From Phycisphaerae bacterium (GTDB lineage Bacteria > Planctomycetota > Phycisphaerae > UBA1845): a stretch of DNA of 64,000 nt. Below the pieces are notes generated by a model. That model was given only the letters and a program-made list of their open reading frames with translations. It did not search any database and was not told the DNA's origin. Numbering within the stretch: position 1 is the stretch's first letter; every line of letters starts with the position of its first letter. The stretch spans positions 1 through 64,000 of the forward strand of contig JAJDEB010000008.1 in the NCBI GenBank assembly GCA_029260015.1, in the 5' to 3' direction. Position numbers and translations under genes: made by a program. Shown here one piece after another: positions 34,450 to 43,851 of this stretch.

Positions 34450-34774
34450 CGCGTATCAGCGCGATTGTGAGTGGGGATCAGATTGCAACAACAACCGCGT
34501 ACTCGACGAGTGTGATGCGGATAGCGATAGTGACAACGTCATCGACGATCGCGACGGTTGTCCGAACAATACTGACCGCATTACCCCCGGAGTCTGCGGA
34601 TGCAACGCAGCGGAGCTTGACGGCGACGGTGCGACAGACTGCATAGACCCGTGTCCGGCCGACCCGACAAATGCCAGCATGGATTCCGGTCTGACATCCA
34701 AGTCAACGATGGCAATCATCGCCCAAGCTCTGCGTGGTACCTGTTTCCCCAACAATTCTTCAGGCATGACTTGA
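34450..34774 (+). pseudogene. Orphan thrombospondin-type-3-like fragment
   Basis: The frame reads SDCNNNRVLDECDADSDSD, IDDRDGCPNNTDRITPGVCG and DGDGATDCIDPCPADPTN, the calcium-binding TSP3/DCNxNxxLDEC repeats normally found near the C-terminus of long secreted proteins. There is no signal peptide or ribosome site, and the match ends before 34774. It looks like the surviving tail of a lost secreted protein, or a piece duplicated from a relative of the next gene, which has similar DCNxN repeats. Confidence 0.6.
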
Positions 34775-35073
34775 ACAAGATTAGATTGCAGGCTGATCGC
34801 AACAAGGCACGATCCTACGATTGCGAGCATGGCACGTTTTGGTCCAGAAGCGCTAACTAATTCCGCTGCCCAGCATCTTCCGGGAATAGTAGTAAGTCTC
34901 GTTCTTGCCGGTCGTTTTTCTCTTAAAGCACGATCAGTCCACAAAAACTCCGCCCTTTCGAATCGTGGGCGACGGAAAACTGGCAATCGTCGCTTGTTGC
35001 GTGGTAGACTGGCCCGCACCCACAGTACCCTTGCTTCATAAAAATCGATTCCCATGCTCAGGACGAACCGCCA

Positions 35074-38000
35074 ATGACTCCATCAAGTCGAATCGTCGCG
35101 TTTGCTTTAATACTGTCCCCAATCGCTCACGCTCAGCCGCAGCACGCTCCCCGACATGACGGCGAAACCATCAGCGGACATCGGCTTACTATCGAACAGA
35201 AGTCACACGGCTACGTTGAAAACATGACCGCAGTCATAACGCGCGACGCCAAATCGCAATCTTCTGCGGGCGATATCGAAATGAATCGCGGTGTATGGAT
35301 CATCCCCAGTCGCCGCGCTACTTACTACACGAAGTCCGGTGAGCACAATCTGGTCAACAAGTATGGCGACACTGAAATGGGAGTAGGGTTTAACCGGAGC
35401 GTCAACATCGTCGGGTTCTACGTAGCCGGGCAATCAACGGAAGCCGTATGGGCGGAGGCTATTCGCGTTATGGGCTATCGCGATGACGCCCTCGTTGATC
35501 AAACTGAATGGTTCGACCAAATCGACGAGAATCCAAATTGGATGTCCGTTGATCTTCAGGGCGTCGATCGCATCGTCATTGAAGCGATACCGTCCGCGAT
35601 GGGCGTCGCATTTTATGGAATTGATAACGTCAGTTACATCGTCTTGAATGAAGATACAGAGGCCGCTCGCCATGTGCTTTTAGATTTCGAGGACTGCGCC
35701 TTTCATCAAGATCTATCAGGAACTGACTATGCCGGGCTGGATTGGGAGTTTGGTAGCAGCGAGAGTTCGCCAGCATGGATTGTGCCTGCGCCAGTGGATA
35801 CGCCCGACCTCGAGCGACTCCAGCCCGGAGCAGATACTCGGACAATACGAGGCATCGACCCGCAGATTGCTCCCCCCGAATTGCTGCTTCAATTCGAAGG
35901 TGTAGTACGTGGCGATGCAGGCTCGACCGCGTCACCGCCTGATACACACGGTGCAATAGGGCCGAATCATTTTGTAGAGGTTGTCAATCGCAACTTCGCC
36001 GTCTTCGCGAGGGACTCTGGAGTTGAACTCGCCAATGTACGCCTGGGTTCTTTTTTACCTGGTTCAAACGGCGACCCTCGCATCAATTACGACCAGCACA
36101 GTGGCCGGTGGATTATCATTGTGTCTGACTTTAGTTCTCGTATCTACCTGGCCGTCTCGTTGAGCGACGATCCGATGGGACTTTGGTACAAGACAAGTAT
36201 CCTGGTCAGCGCCGACAGTGATAGTGCTTGCTGGCCCGATTACCCTACACTTGGCGTAGACGACGCCGGAATTTACATTGCATCCCTCATGGTAGGGTGC
36301 GGATACAGCATCTTTGCCGTTGAAAAATCCCCCCTACTCAGCGTTACGCCGAGCCTCGGTGCAGTCACAGCATTCCGTGGTCTTTCAGGCGGTGGTGCGA
36401 TACAACCGGCCGCTACCTTCGGTGACTCCGGCGGTGAGCTATTCGTATCTTTGGCGTCGTCAAGCAGTCTGCGCCTACAACAGTTACTGGGATCGATCAC
36501 GTTTCCCGTTCTACAGAATTATGCCCCGGTTTCCGTTGACCAAGGCATTTTCCCACCGGACGCACCGGCCCTTGGCAGCGCAGTGCCTCTCGACACGGTC
36601 GGTTCTCGAATCATGAACGCTGTTTATCGCAATGGTTCCCTGTGGCTATGCAACACTGTCAATGCCAACGGACGGTCAGCCTGCAAGTGGTACGAAATCG
36701 ACATGGCAACCCGCACCGCTGCCCAACAAGGCGTCATCGATTCATCTGGGTTGTACTACTATTTTCCGTCAATCGCAGTGAACGCGTCCGGACAGGTAGC
36801 ATTGGGGTTCAGCGGTTCTTCGCCAACTGAATATGCCAGTACCTACTTTACAGGGCGAAGGGCATTTGATCCACCGGGCATGATGGCTCCCCCAGTCCTC
36901 TACAGATCCGGTCAAGCCCCGCTAAATGTCATCGACGGAGCGGGCCGCAACCGGTTTGGCGATTATAGTTTCACATCAGTGGATCCCCGTGACGATCTGA
37001 CTTTCTGGACGATTCAGGAGTTTGCTCATTCTACAAACACATGGGGAACGGAAATTGTGATGATGCGAATGGGCGACTGCAATGACAATGGCATCGAAGA
37101 TCCAGATGACATCGCAGGTGGGACCAGTCTTGACTGCAATACCAACATGATTCCGGACGAGTGCGAATACGATTGCAATGCGACGGGCATTCCAGACAAT
37201 TGCGATATTGCGAACGAAACAAGTGAAGACTGCAATGAAAACAGCATCCCAGATGAGTGCGAGTTTGATTGCAACGGAACGACGATTCCCGACGACTGCG
37301 ATCTCGCAAATCAGACAAGCGAAGATTGCAATTCCAATGGCGTGCCCGACGAATGTGATTTGGCCAACAATGATTGCAACTTCGATGAGATTCCTGACGA
37401 TTGCCAATTGGCGGAGTTGGTCGCATCACTGGCAAGCCCAACAGACGCAAACGCCTGCCCATTGAGCGACGCGCAATTTACGGTTTCATCGTCGCTGCGC
37501 GGACTGTCATTTCAATGGAAGAAGATCGGATCCACGTTAATTGAAGGAGTAGACGCCGTGGGCACACAAACTGAAACACTTACTATTCTGAGTGCCGAGC
37601 CACCCGATACGGGATTTTACTATTGCGAAGTCAATCTCGGTTGTATTTCAACGACTTCTGAACTCGCATTCCTGACTGTTTTGACTGAGTTTGGCATAAC
37701 AATGCAACCAGCAGATGTCTCGACGACTTGCCTTGGCAACACTGTTGCGATTGAGGTACAAGCGACAGGCGACGGGCTTACGTATGCATGGCGGCGAAAC
37801 GGTCAGCTATTGGCGGAACAATCAGGCAAGTATGAGGGTGTTGGCGAATCGATATTGCGTATCATCGATGTCGACTCGGATGACCTAGCCGAATACACAT
37901 GCGATTTGAGTGATAGCTGTGGTGAGAATGATACCTCAACCGCCGCCGAGATTCAATTCGCTGATGCCGAATTTGACGTTCAGCCAATCGGTCAATGTGC

Positions 38001-38439
38001 GACGACTGGATCCACTGTTGCATATACAGCAATCGCCAACGTAAAGGGGTTTTCAATATTTCGGCAGTGGTACAAAAACGGTATGCCCATGTTTGATGGT
38101 GGAAATGTCTCTGGTGCATTTGCAGATACGCTTACGATTCAGAACGTTTCTTCAATAGACGAAGGAAGCTACTCGCAACGGGCAATCACATTGGGCGCAA
38201 GTTGCATCGCCTTTAGCGATAATGTAATCCTGGTTCTGGACACCTGCCTGTGTGCAATGCCAGGGGACATGGATTCGGACGGAGACCTGGATCTCGCCGA
38301 CCTGCAAATCTTTATGGACTGTTTTGAACGCAATGTCGCTGAATCTCCAGAGTGCGCCTGCGCGAATCTCGACACAACAAATGACGCAATTAACCTGGAC
38401 GATTGGACTTCATATGCAACTTTGATAACAGGCCCGTAA
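35074..38439 (+). CDS. Large secreted protein with DCNxN repeats, Ig-like domains and dockerin-like tail
   Basis: A 1121-residue exported protein with a signal peptide ending AHAQ (~residue 21). Residues ~270-660 form a beta-propeller-like region (DTHGAIGPNHFVEVVN, GDYSFTSVDPRDDLTFW) without a visible active site. Then come tandem DCNxNxIPDEC calcium-type repeats (genomic 37078-37410), two or three immunoglobulin-like domains (FQWKKIGS, YAWRRNGQ, RQWYKNGMP; ~790-1060) and a dockerin-like tail (GDMDSDGDLDLADLQIF). It is likely a surface adhesion or scaffold protein. It converges with the symporter gene, 14 nt away. Confidence 0.82.
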   Translation: MTPSSRIVAFALILSPIAHAQPQHAPRHDGETISGHRLTIEQKSHGYVENMTAVITRDAKSQSSAGDIEMNRGVWIIPSRRATYYTKSGEHNLVNKYGDTEMGVGFNRSVNIVGFYVAGQSTEAVWAEAIRVMGYRDDALVDQTEWFDQIDENPNWMSVDLQGVDRIVIEAIPSAMGVAFYGIDNVSYIVLNEDTEAARHVLLDFEDCAFHQDLSGTDYAGLDWEFGSSESSPAWIVPAPVDTPDLERLQPGADTRTIRGIDPQIAPPELLLQFEGVVRGDAGSTASPPDTHGAIGPNHFVEVVNRNFAVFARDSGVELANVRLGSFLPGSNGDPRINYDQHSGRWIIIVSDFSSRIYLAVSLSDDPMGLWYKTSILVSADSDSACWPDYPTLGVDDAGIYIASLMVGCGYSIFAVEKSPLLSVTPSLGAVTAFRGLSGGGAIQPAATFGDSGGELFVSLASSSSLRLQQLLGSITFPVLQNYAPVSVDQGIFPPDAPALGSAVPLDTVGSRIMNAVYRNGSLWLCNTVNANGRSACKWYEIDMATRTAAQQGVIDSSGLYYYFPSIAVNASGQVALGFSGSSPTEYASTYFTGRRAFDPPGMMAPPVLYRSGQAPLNVIDGAGRNRFGDYSFTSVDPRDDLTFWTIQEFAHSTNTWGTEIVMMRMGDCNDNGIEDPDDIAGGTSLDCNTNMIPDECEYDCNATGIPDNCDIANETSEDCNENSIPDECEFDCNGTTIPDDCDLANQTSEDCNSNGVPDECDLANNDCNFDEIPDDCQLAELVASLASPTDANACPLSDAQFTVSSSLRGLSFQWKKIGSTLIEGVDAVGTQTETLTILSAEPPDTGFYYCEVNLGCISTTSELAFLTVLTEFGITMQPADVSTTCLGNTVAIEVQATGDGLTYAWRRNGQLLAEQSGKYEGVGESILRIIDVDSDDLAEYTCDLSDSCGENDTSTAAEIQFADAEFDVQPIGQCATTGSTVAYTAIANVKGFSIFRQWYKNGMPMFDGGNVSGAFADTLTIQNVSSIDEGSYSQRAITLGASCIAFSDNVILVLDTCLCAMPGDMDSDGDLDLADLQIFMDCFERNVAESPECACANLDTTNDAINLDDWTSYATLITGP
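37078..37410 (+). repeat. Tandem DCNxNxIPDEC coding repeats
   Basis: About seven short repeats encoding alternations of DCN.N.IPDEC and CDIAN.TSEDC, each roughly 12-18 residues. They are common in planctomycete secreted proteins and are probably calcium-bound loops comparable to thrombospondin type 3. Confidence 0.85.
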
Positions 38440-38453
38440 AAACTCAAAGGATA

Positions 38454-40286
38454 TCAAGGGTTATCCGCCCATGCGTCCGACTCGTCAAAGTGGGATTCTA
38501 TTTTCGATGGGCCGGCGGGGATGCGGACGGATTCTACGAGTTTTTGGACCGACGCGGGCGGCGGTGCGGTCATTCTTGAGATGACGAATGTGATGACAAA
38601 GTTCACGAGGCAACCGACCGCACCGATGCCTTCAGCGCTGATACCGAAACACCAACGACCCATGAGCGGTTCAGTTGTTCCGAAAATCTTAACGCTGTAG
38701 TTACCGAGAATGTAAATCGCGGTAAATAGCAATCCGGTAATCATACCGCACACCGCGCCGGTGCGATTTGTCCTCGCGTCGAAGATGCCCAGCAGGATGA
38801 TCGGAAAAAAGCTTGACGCGGCTAACCCGAACGCAAACGCCACGACCTGCGCGACGAACCCTGGCGGATGCACACCGAACCAACCTGCGACGCATATTCC
38901 CAGCAGAATCGTCAACCGCCCCACCAGCACGCGGCGCGATTCCGGCGCCTTGGGGTCTACGAAATGGAAGTACAAATCGTGGGCGATCGAACTTGAAATC
39001 ACAAGCAACAAACCCGCCGCCGTCGAAAGCGCCGCAGCCAACCCACCCGTGGCAACCAGCGCAATGACCCATGGCGCAAGGCGGGCGACTTCCGGGGTGG
39101 CCAGCACGATGATGTCGCGATCGGCATAAACCTCGTTGACGCTCTCAGGATTGGGTTGATTCACATCGGGCTTGTTATCGTCGCCCGTCAGGAATGCCTC
39201 ACCCGGCGCAAAGGTGATTTTGCCATCGTCGTTCTTGTCGGCATAAACCAGCAACCCAGTTCGTCGCCAACTCTGGACCCACGCAAGGCCATCTACTTCG
39301 GCCACTGTTCTGCCCTCGATTGAATGAAGCAGGTTGTATCGTGCGAAACTGGCTAGCGCTGGAGCGGTTGTGTAGAGGATGGCGATGAAAAAAAGCGCCC
39401 AAACCGCAGACCATCGCGCAGCTTTGACACTTGCCGTTGTGTAAAACCGAACGATCACATGCGGCAGGCCAGCCGTCCCGACCATCAAGGCGAATGTGAT
39501 ACAAAACACATCGAGCTTTGACTTGTTCGCGAACGGTTGCGTATACTCAGCAAAACCAAGATCGGTTTGAATTTGGTTAAGTTTAGTCGTGATGTCGCTG
39601 GCGGTGAAACCGATTTGCGGAATCGAATATCCCGTCAACATTCGCGAGAGCGCGACGGCTGGGATTAGAAAAGCGAAGATCAGCACGCCATACTGCACGA
39701 CCTGCGTCCAGGTGATGCCCTTCATGCCGCCAAGGATCGCAAAGAATCCGACGATGACCATACCGACGACGACGCCTTCCCAAATCGGCACTTCAAGGAA
39801 TCGGCTAAAGACAATGCCAACACCGCGCATCTGACCAGCGACATAAGTCACCGACACAAAAATTGCCGCAATCGCCGCCACCACACGGGCGGTTTCGCTG
39901 TAGTAGCGTTCGCCCACAAAATCGGGCACGGTGTATTTGCCGAACTTGCGCAGGTATGGCGCAAGCAGCAACGCCAAGAGCACATATCCGCCCGTCCAGC
40001 CAAGCAGATAAATCGAACCGTCGTACCCCATGAAGCTGATCAAACCGGCCATCGAAATGAAGCTGGCCGCCGACATCCAGTCAGCCGCCGTCGCTGCACC
40101 GTTTGCAATCGCTGGAACCCCGCGTCCGGCAACGTAAAATCCGCCGCTCTCGCGTACGCGCGAACGCCAACCAATGTACAGGTATGCAATGAAAGTAATC
40201 GTCACGAAGATGTACGTGAATACGCGGGTATCATCCGTCCCGGATTGAGCGGTGCTGGCGGCTTGGGCTAACATCGCGAGCGTCAT
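38454..40286 (-). CDS. Sodium:solute symporter, large subunit (VC_2705/ActP-like)
   Basis: A 610-residue inner-membrane transporter of the SSS family, of the type that couples Na+ entry to uptake of acetate-like carboxylates. About 13 hydrophobic segments are visible. GGFYVAGRGVPAIANGAA and DWMSAASFISMAG (~residues 50-85) are the family signatures around the first core helices. A cytoplasmic loop (~residues 325-385) carries DKNDDGKI, which looks like an EF-hand. It overlaps the DUF4212 gene by 4 nt (ATGA), the usual arrangement for this subfamily. The substrate is not determined from sequence. Confidence 0.9.
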   Translation of the reverse strand: MTLAMLAQAASTAQSGTDDTRVFTYIFVTITFIAYLYIGWRSRVRESGGFYVAGRGVPAIANGAATAADWMSAASFISMAGLISFMGYDGSIYLLGWTGGYVLLALLLAPYLRKFGKYTVPDFVGERYYSETARVVAAIAAIFVSVTYVAGQMRGVGIVFSRFLEVPIWEGVVVGMVIVGFFAILGGMKGITWTQVVQYGVLIFAFLIPAVALSRMLTGYSIPQIGFTASDITTKLNQIQTDLGFAEYTQPFANKSKLDVFCITFALMVGTAGLPHVIVRFYTTASVKAARWSAVWALFFIAILYTTAPALASFARYNLLHSIEGRTVAEVDGLAWVQSWRRTGLLVYADKNDDGKITFAPGEAFLTGDDNKPDVNQPNPESVNEVYADRDIIVLATPEVARLAPWVIALVATGGLAAALSTAAGLLLVISSSIAHDLYFHFVDPKAPESRRVLVGRLTILLGICVAGWFGVHPPGFVAQVVAFAFGLAASSFFPIILLGIFDARTNRTGAVCGMITGLLFTAIYILGNYSVKIFGTTEPLMGRWCFGISAEGIGAVGCLVNFVITFVISRMTAPPPASVQKLVESVRIPAGPSKIESHFDESDAWADNP

Positions 40287-40555
40287 TCAGCCACACCAAA
40301 CTTGCGATCCAAACGATCCATCGACCAAGCGTAGACGAAGACAAGAATGACGAAGACGTAGATCGCCCCCTGCTGCGCGAACCAAAATCCGAGCGGCAAC
40401 TGCCCAATCGTGAACGCGTTTAATTGCTCGACAAATAGAATTGAACAACCGAACGAAACCGCAGCCCAAACGGTAAGCAGCACTACGATGAGTCGAATGT
40501 TCGCTCGCCAGTATTGACGATGCCGATCGCTGCGTTTGGTTGATTCGCCTGGCAT
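40283..40555 (-). CDS. DUF4212 small subunit of sodium:solute symporter
   Basis: A 90-residue membrane protein with two hydrophobic segments (~residues 20-42 and 56-78). The HRQYWRANIRLIVVLL start and the FWFAQQGAIYVFVILVFVYA helix match DUF4212/TIGR03647, the small partner encoded next to VC_2705-type symporters. Start ATG at 40555; a TTG at 40585 would add ten residues. The stop overlaps the large-subunit start by 4 nt, so the two are translationally coupled. Confidence 0.9.
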   Translation of the reverse strand: MPGESTKRSDRHRQYWRANIRLIVVLLTVWAAVSFGCSILFVEQLNAFTIGQLPLGFWFAQQGAIYVFVILVFVYAWSMDRLDRKFGVAE

Positions 40556-40618
40556 AGGGTTCTCGCAAAAAGAATTCGGTTTCAATCAAGACCAGTGAAG
40601 CCTCATTGACGGCTCGGG

Positions 40619-41347
40619 TCAAGCATTTTTGCGCTTCCGATCCACCGCAAACTGCACAAAATTGGCAAGGATTCTCTGGCCGACCGACTCCGCTTGTGCC
40701 GAGTGGAAATCGCCACCACGTTTATGCAACCCACCGCGCTTGACGAGCGCATCGTGGAGTTGGCATATGAGCCCCGCACCCACTTCAGGGTGGAACTGAA
40801 CGGCTCGTAAGTTTGGACCGATCGCAAAGGATTGGATGGCAGTCGCCGCAGAACTGGCCAGTAGCGTCGCCGACTCCGGCACGCGCGTACACACGTCCTC
40901 ATGACACGAATGGACCGGAAAATCCCGATCAATGCCCAAAAACAGAAAATCGTCATGCCCGGCATCGCTTGAAGTAACGTCAACGGTTCCGAATTGCCGA
41001 CCGGCATCGTGTCGACTCACTTCACCGCCAAAAGCTCGAGCCATCATTTGATGACCGAAACACACACCGAGCGTGGGCACTTTCCAACGCAACAAGTCCC
41101 GAATCCAACCAGCGTAGTTATCCAGCTTCACACTCGACTCCATGACGGAATGCGAGCTTCCAGTGAGTATGATCGCGTCAAACAAATCCGGACTCGGCAA
41201 TTGATCAATTAACGAATCAACGATGGTCACCTGCCAGTCAATATCGCTAATCGCAGCAATAAACCAAGCGCCGTAATCGCCCGATGTCGCAACAACTTCC
41301 TTGTACGTTGAACCGGTCCGTACAATTAACAAGTTTAGCGCCAACAT
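40619..41347 (-). CDS. Class I glutamine amidotransferase-like protein
   Basis: A 242-residue cytoplasmic protein. The nucleophile elbow is LGVCFGHQMMARAFGG (Cys ~93) and the catalytic His lies in AVQFHPEVG, the triad layout of class I (GuaA-type) glutaminase domains. It has no synthetase partner domain and no neighbouring amination enzyme, so it may be a stand-alone hydrolase acting on gamma-glutamyl compounds (inference). GAGGAG five bases before ATG 41347 decides the start against two earlier in-frame candidates. It lies upstream of the symporter genes on the same strand. Confidence 0.85.
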   Translation of the reverse strand: MLALNLLIVRTGSTYKEVVATSGDYGAWFIAAISDIDWQVTIVDSLIDQLPSPDLFDAIILTGSSHSVMESSVKLDNYAGWIRDLLRWKVPTLGVCFGHQMMARAFGGEVSRHDAGRQFGTVDVTSSDAGHDDFLFLGIDRDFPVHSCHEDVCTRVPESATLLASSAATAIQSFAIGPNLRAVQFHPEVGAGLICQLHDALVKRGGLHKRGGDFHSAQAESVGQRILANFVQFAVDRKRKNA

Positions 41348-41494
41348 GAACTCCTCATAACGCGTTCCCATGCGCAAAAACGGAACCACTGGTTACAATC
41401 GTCGATTGCTTTTATAAAGGCAATTCGGATCACGTTTACTATGATCCCTATGCGACTTGTACGCAGCCACTGTTAAATCAAAGGAACTCACTGA

Positions 41495-42217
41495 ATGACG
41501 CAATCAGCATCGCTCGAAGCCATCCCCCAGTCAATGCAGGTGCCCGTACGCGGATTCGCCGAGTCGCTACGCAAACTGGGCGGTGAAAATGCAAAGTCGC
41601 TCACGCTCTTTGGATCGGTCGTATCTGACACTGAACTGAGCGACCGGGTATCGGCTCGCAGCGTCTTGGTCCTTGATACGGTCGATCTTGACTTGCTTCG
41701 ACGCATCAGTGACGAGGGCCCGCGATTCGGCAAGCAGCACATTGCCGCCCCACTGATCATGACGCCATCTTACATTAAAGCATCCTGCGACACCTTTCCG
41801 CTTGAGCTACTCGACATCCAGCAAAACCACATCATGGTATTCGGCGACGATAATTTCAATGATCTGAGTTTTGACGACTCTGATATTCGGCATCAATGCG
41901 AGCGCGAACTCAAAGTCCTCGCAATCAGCTTGCGGCAGGGGCTATTGGCTGCTACCGGCCGCGAGAAAGTCATCACGGATGTCATGCAAAGCGCTGGCGA
42001 CGGATTGCTTCGAGTCATTCGGGGAATGCTTTGGCTTAAGGGTGAGCGTACACGACTGGCGGGTTCAAAAGTCGTCGAGGAAATTGCGCGAAATTTCGAT
42101 TGCGAATTGCTCGGCACGCAACTCTTGCTTAACAAATCCGGGACACTACAACCTGCTGACTTCGATCGTCTGTACATCGATGTCGAAATACTCGGAGCGA
42201 TTGCCGATGCGTGGTAA
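41495..42217 (+). CDS. Uncharacterised protein, possible nucleotidyltransferase fold
   Basis: A 240-residue cytoplasmic protein. The segment SLTLFGSVVSD (~residues 35-45) resembles the GSxxxG/D helix of nucleotidyltransferase-fold proteins, but the two catalytic Asp are not obvious, so it may be inactive. The rest is mixed alpha-beta with VFGDDNFNDLSFDDSDIR and a helical C-terminus. AAGGA upstream supports ATG 41495. Its stop codon overlaps the TPM-domain gene by 11 nt, linking it to the TPM-LemA pair. Its role is unknown; the linkage hints at an envelope-stress or membrane-quality function. Confidence 0.6.
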   Translation: MTQSASLEAIPQSMQVPVRGFAESLRKLGGENAKSLTLFGSVVSDTELSDRVSARSVLVLDTVDLDLLRRISDEGPRFGKQHIAAPLIMTPSYIKASCDTFPLELLDIQQNHIMVFGDDNFNDLSFDDSDIRHQCERELKVLAISLRQGLLAATGREKVITDVMQSAGDGLLRVIRGMLWLKGERTRLAGSKVVEEIARNFDCELLGTQLLLNKSGTLQPADFDRLYIDVEILGAIADAW

Positions 42218-43022
42218 TCACCTGCGACTCAAATCCATATTCATCTGCACATTCTGGGCGCTCCCGGTCCTCGCCGACGTCACCGTGCGCGACACCGGAG
42301 CCTTTGTGGTTGACCACGCCCAAATCGTCAGCTCCGGACAAGAGCAAGCGCTCAACGCAATTCTAAAGGAGTTGGAAGAGAAAACCTCCACGCAGGTAAA
42401 GTTGTTGACCGTGCAATCGATGGACGGTGAAGACATCGACGGTTTCACACTCCGCCATGCCGAGTTGTGGAAACTGGGTCAGAAAGGCCACGACAACGGT
42501 GCGCTGGTCGCACTGTCCGTAGACGACCGAAAAATCAAAATTGAAGTTGGCTATGGCCTCGAAGGCAGCCTTCCTGATTCATGGTGCGGAAGCGCCTCGC
42601 GCGCCGTCGCTCAGCAATACTTCAAAGCCGGCAAATACTCCGACGGTTTGCACGAGTTGTGCGTCGCGATTGCCAATAAAGTCGCCGAAACGTCGAAGAT
42701 CACGTTGACCGGCAATCCCAAATCGCGATTGCGCCTGACGCAGTTTGACAATTCGAAGGGCGTTTTCACGGTCCTGTCCGGCTGCTTCGTTCCCGCGCTT
42801 TTTGTTTTCGTCATCATCATTCGCGGTTCCGGGCGACGTCGCTCTCGGCGCGGATGGGCTGGCGACATCGCCGAAGGTGTACTTTGGGGCATGATCTTTA
42901 GTGGCCGCGGTAGGGGTGGTGGAGGTTGGGGAGGTTCCGGCGGTGGCGGTGGTGGATTTGGCGGTGGATCGTTTGGTGGCGGTGGCGGATTCGGAGGAGG
43001 TGGTGGCGGTGCGAGCTGGTAA
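42207..43022 (+). CDS. TPM-domain membrane protein with glycine-rich tail (YgcG-like)
   Basis: A 271-residue protein: signal or anchor (~8-22, ending ALPVLADV), a TPM domain (~25-165; VRDTGAFVVDHAQIVSS, VGYGLEGSLPDSW), one transmembrane helix (~190-208; ALFVFVIIIRG), a basic stretch and a C-terminal tail that is nearly all Gly with Ser, Phe and Trp. TPM proteins are membrane proteins often encoded with LemA. Start ATG 42207 overlaps the preceding stop by 11 nt; the frame is open far upstream but that part is inside the previous gene. Confidence 0.85.
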   Translation: MRGNHLRLKSIFICTFWALPVLADVTVRDTGAFVVDHAQIVSSGQEQALNAILKELEEKTSTQVKLLTVQSMDGEDIDGFTLRHAELWKLGQKGHDNGALVALSVDDRKIKIEVGYGLEGSLPDSWCGSASRAVAQQYFKAGKYSDGLHELCVAIANKVAETSKITLTGNPKSRLRLTQFDNSKGVFTVLSGCFVPALFVFVIIIRGSGRRRSRRGWAGDIAEGVLWGMIFSGRGRGGGGWGGSGGGGGGFGGGSFGGGGGFGGGGGGASW

Positions 43023-43719
43023 GAAATGTAACTCATGTAAAACGACCAACGCGGTCGACGCGAAATTTTGCGCATCATGCGGTGCGACACTCAATCATTC
43101 GGGAGCAGCTGTTATGAAATCAGGCATGAAACTTCTTGCGTTAGTCGCGGTGTTGTTTATGGGCGCGTTGGTAATTGGCGGCTGCATGACCATGTCGGGA
43201 TACAACAAGGCAATAAGCCTCGACGAAACCGTCAAAGAGAAATGGGCGCAGGTCGAGAATCAACTTCAGCGGCGCTATGAGCTCATTCCAAACCTTGTCG
43301 AAACGGTCAAAGGCGTTGCTGGCCAGGAGAAGGATGTGTTCCTCGGCATCTCAAAATCGCGCGAGGCATATTTCAATGCGGCGAAGGGCAACTCACGCAA
43401 TGATCAAATCAAAGCTGCCCAAGGTCTCGAAGGTGCGCTTTCGCGACTGCTTGTATTACGTGAGTCGTATCCGGAACTCAAGTCAAATGAATCGTTCTTG
43501 AAGCTACAGGATTCTTTGGAGGGCACAGAAAACCGGCTTGCAGTTGAACGCAAACGATACAACGAATCGGTTAAGTCGTTGAATATGTTTACTCGAAAAG
43601 TGCTGGGTAGGATTTATGCCAGCCTAGCAGGTGTCGAGAAAGCCGAGTATTTTGAAATCAGCGACGCCGCACGCGAGACGCCCAAGGTTGATTTCTCAAA
43701 CTCAGCCGCGGATGAATAA
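43009..43719 (+). CDS. lemA: LemA family protein with N-terminal zinc ribbon
   Basis: A 236-residue protein. Residues ~5-25 form a zinc ribbon (CNSCKTTN...FCASCGA); a hydrophobic segment (LLALVAVLFMGALVIGG) follows at ~41-58, then a LemA helical domain (SLDETVKEKWAQVENQLQRR, ELIPNLVETVKGVAG). Two starts compete. GTG 43009 is preceded by GGAGGAGG at 42993-43000 and keeps the ribbon. ATG 43114 has GGGAG upstream and would make a lipoprotein (LVIGGC lipobox), as in ordinary LemA. The ribbon is clearly conserved coding sequence, so I favour GTG, overlapping the TPM gene by 14 nt. The function of LemA is unknown. Confidence 0.82.
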   Translation: MRAGKKCNSCKTTNAVDAKFCASCGATLNHSGAAVMKSGMKLLALVAVLFMGALVIGGCMTMSGYNKAISLDETVKEKWAQVENQLQRRYELIPNLVETVKGVAGQEKDVFLGISKSREAYFNAAKGNSRNDQIKAAQGLEGALSRLLVLRESYPELKSNESFLKLQDSLEGTENRLAVERKRYNESVKSLNMFTRKVLGRIYASLAGVEKAEYFEISDAARETPKVDFSNSAADE

Positions 43720-43782
43720 CGCGATCATCAATTCCATTGCTTGGTAAGTATCAAGCCACACGATTTAACCGCGTACGAAAAA

Positions 43783-43820
43783 CCCCTCCCGACGCCTTGC
43801 AGCATCGGGAGGGGTATTGT
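43783..43820. terminator. Bidirectional hairpin terminator between convergent genes
   Basis: A perfect 10-bp stem CCCCTCCCGA / TCGGGAGGGG around a 12-nt loop, flanked by AAAAA on the left and TATTGTTT on the right. It serves the lemA gene and the minus-strand giant gene ending at 43852. Confidence 0.82.
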
Positions 43821-43851
43821 TTATGATACTTCGTTACGGTGACTTAAGCGC

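Noticed and set aside
41871-42206. In-frame 5' extension of the TPM-domain gene
   Set aside because: Overlaps the preceding gene in another frame and lacks a signal peptide; the ATG at 42207 gives the normal TPM architecture.
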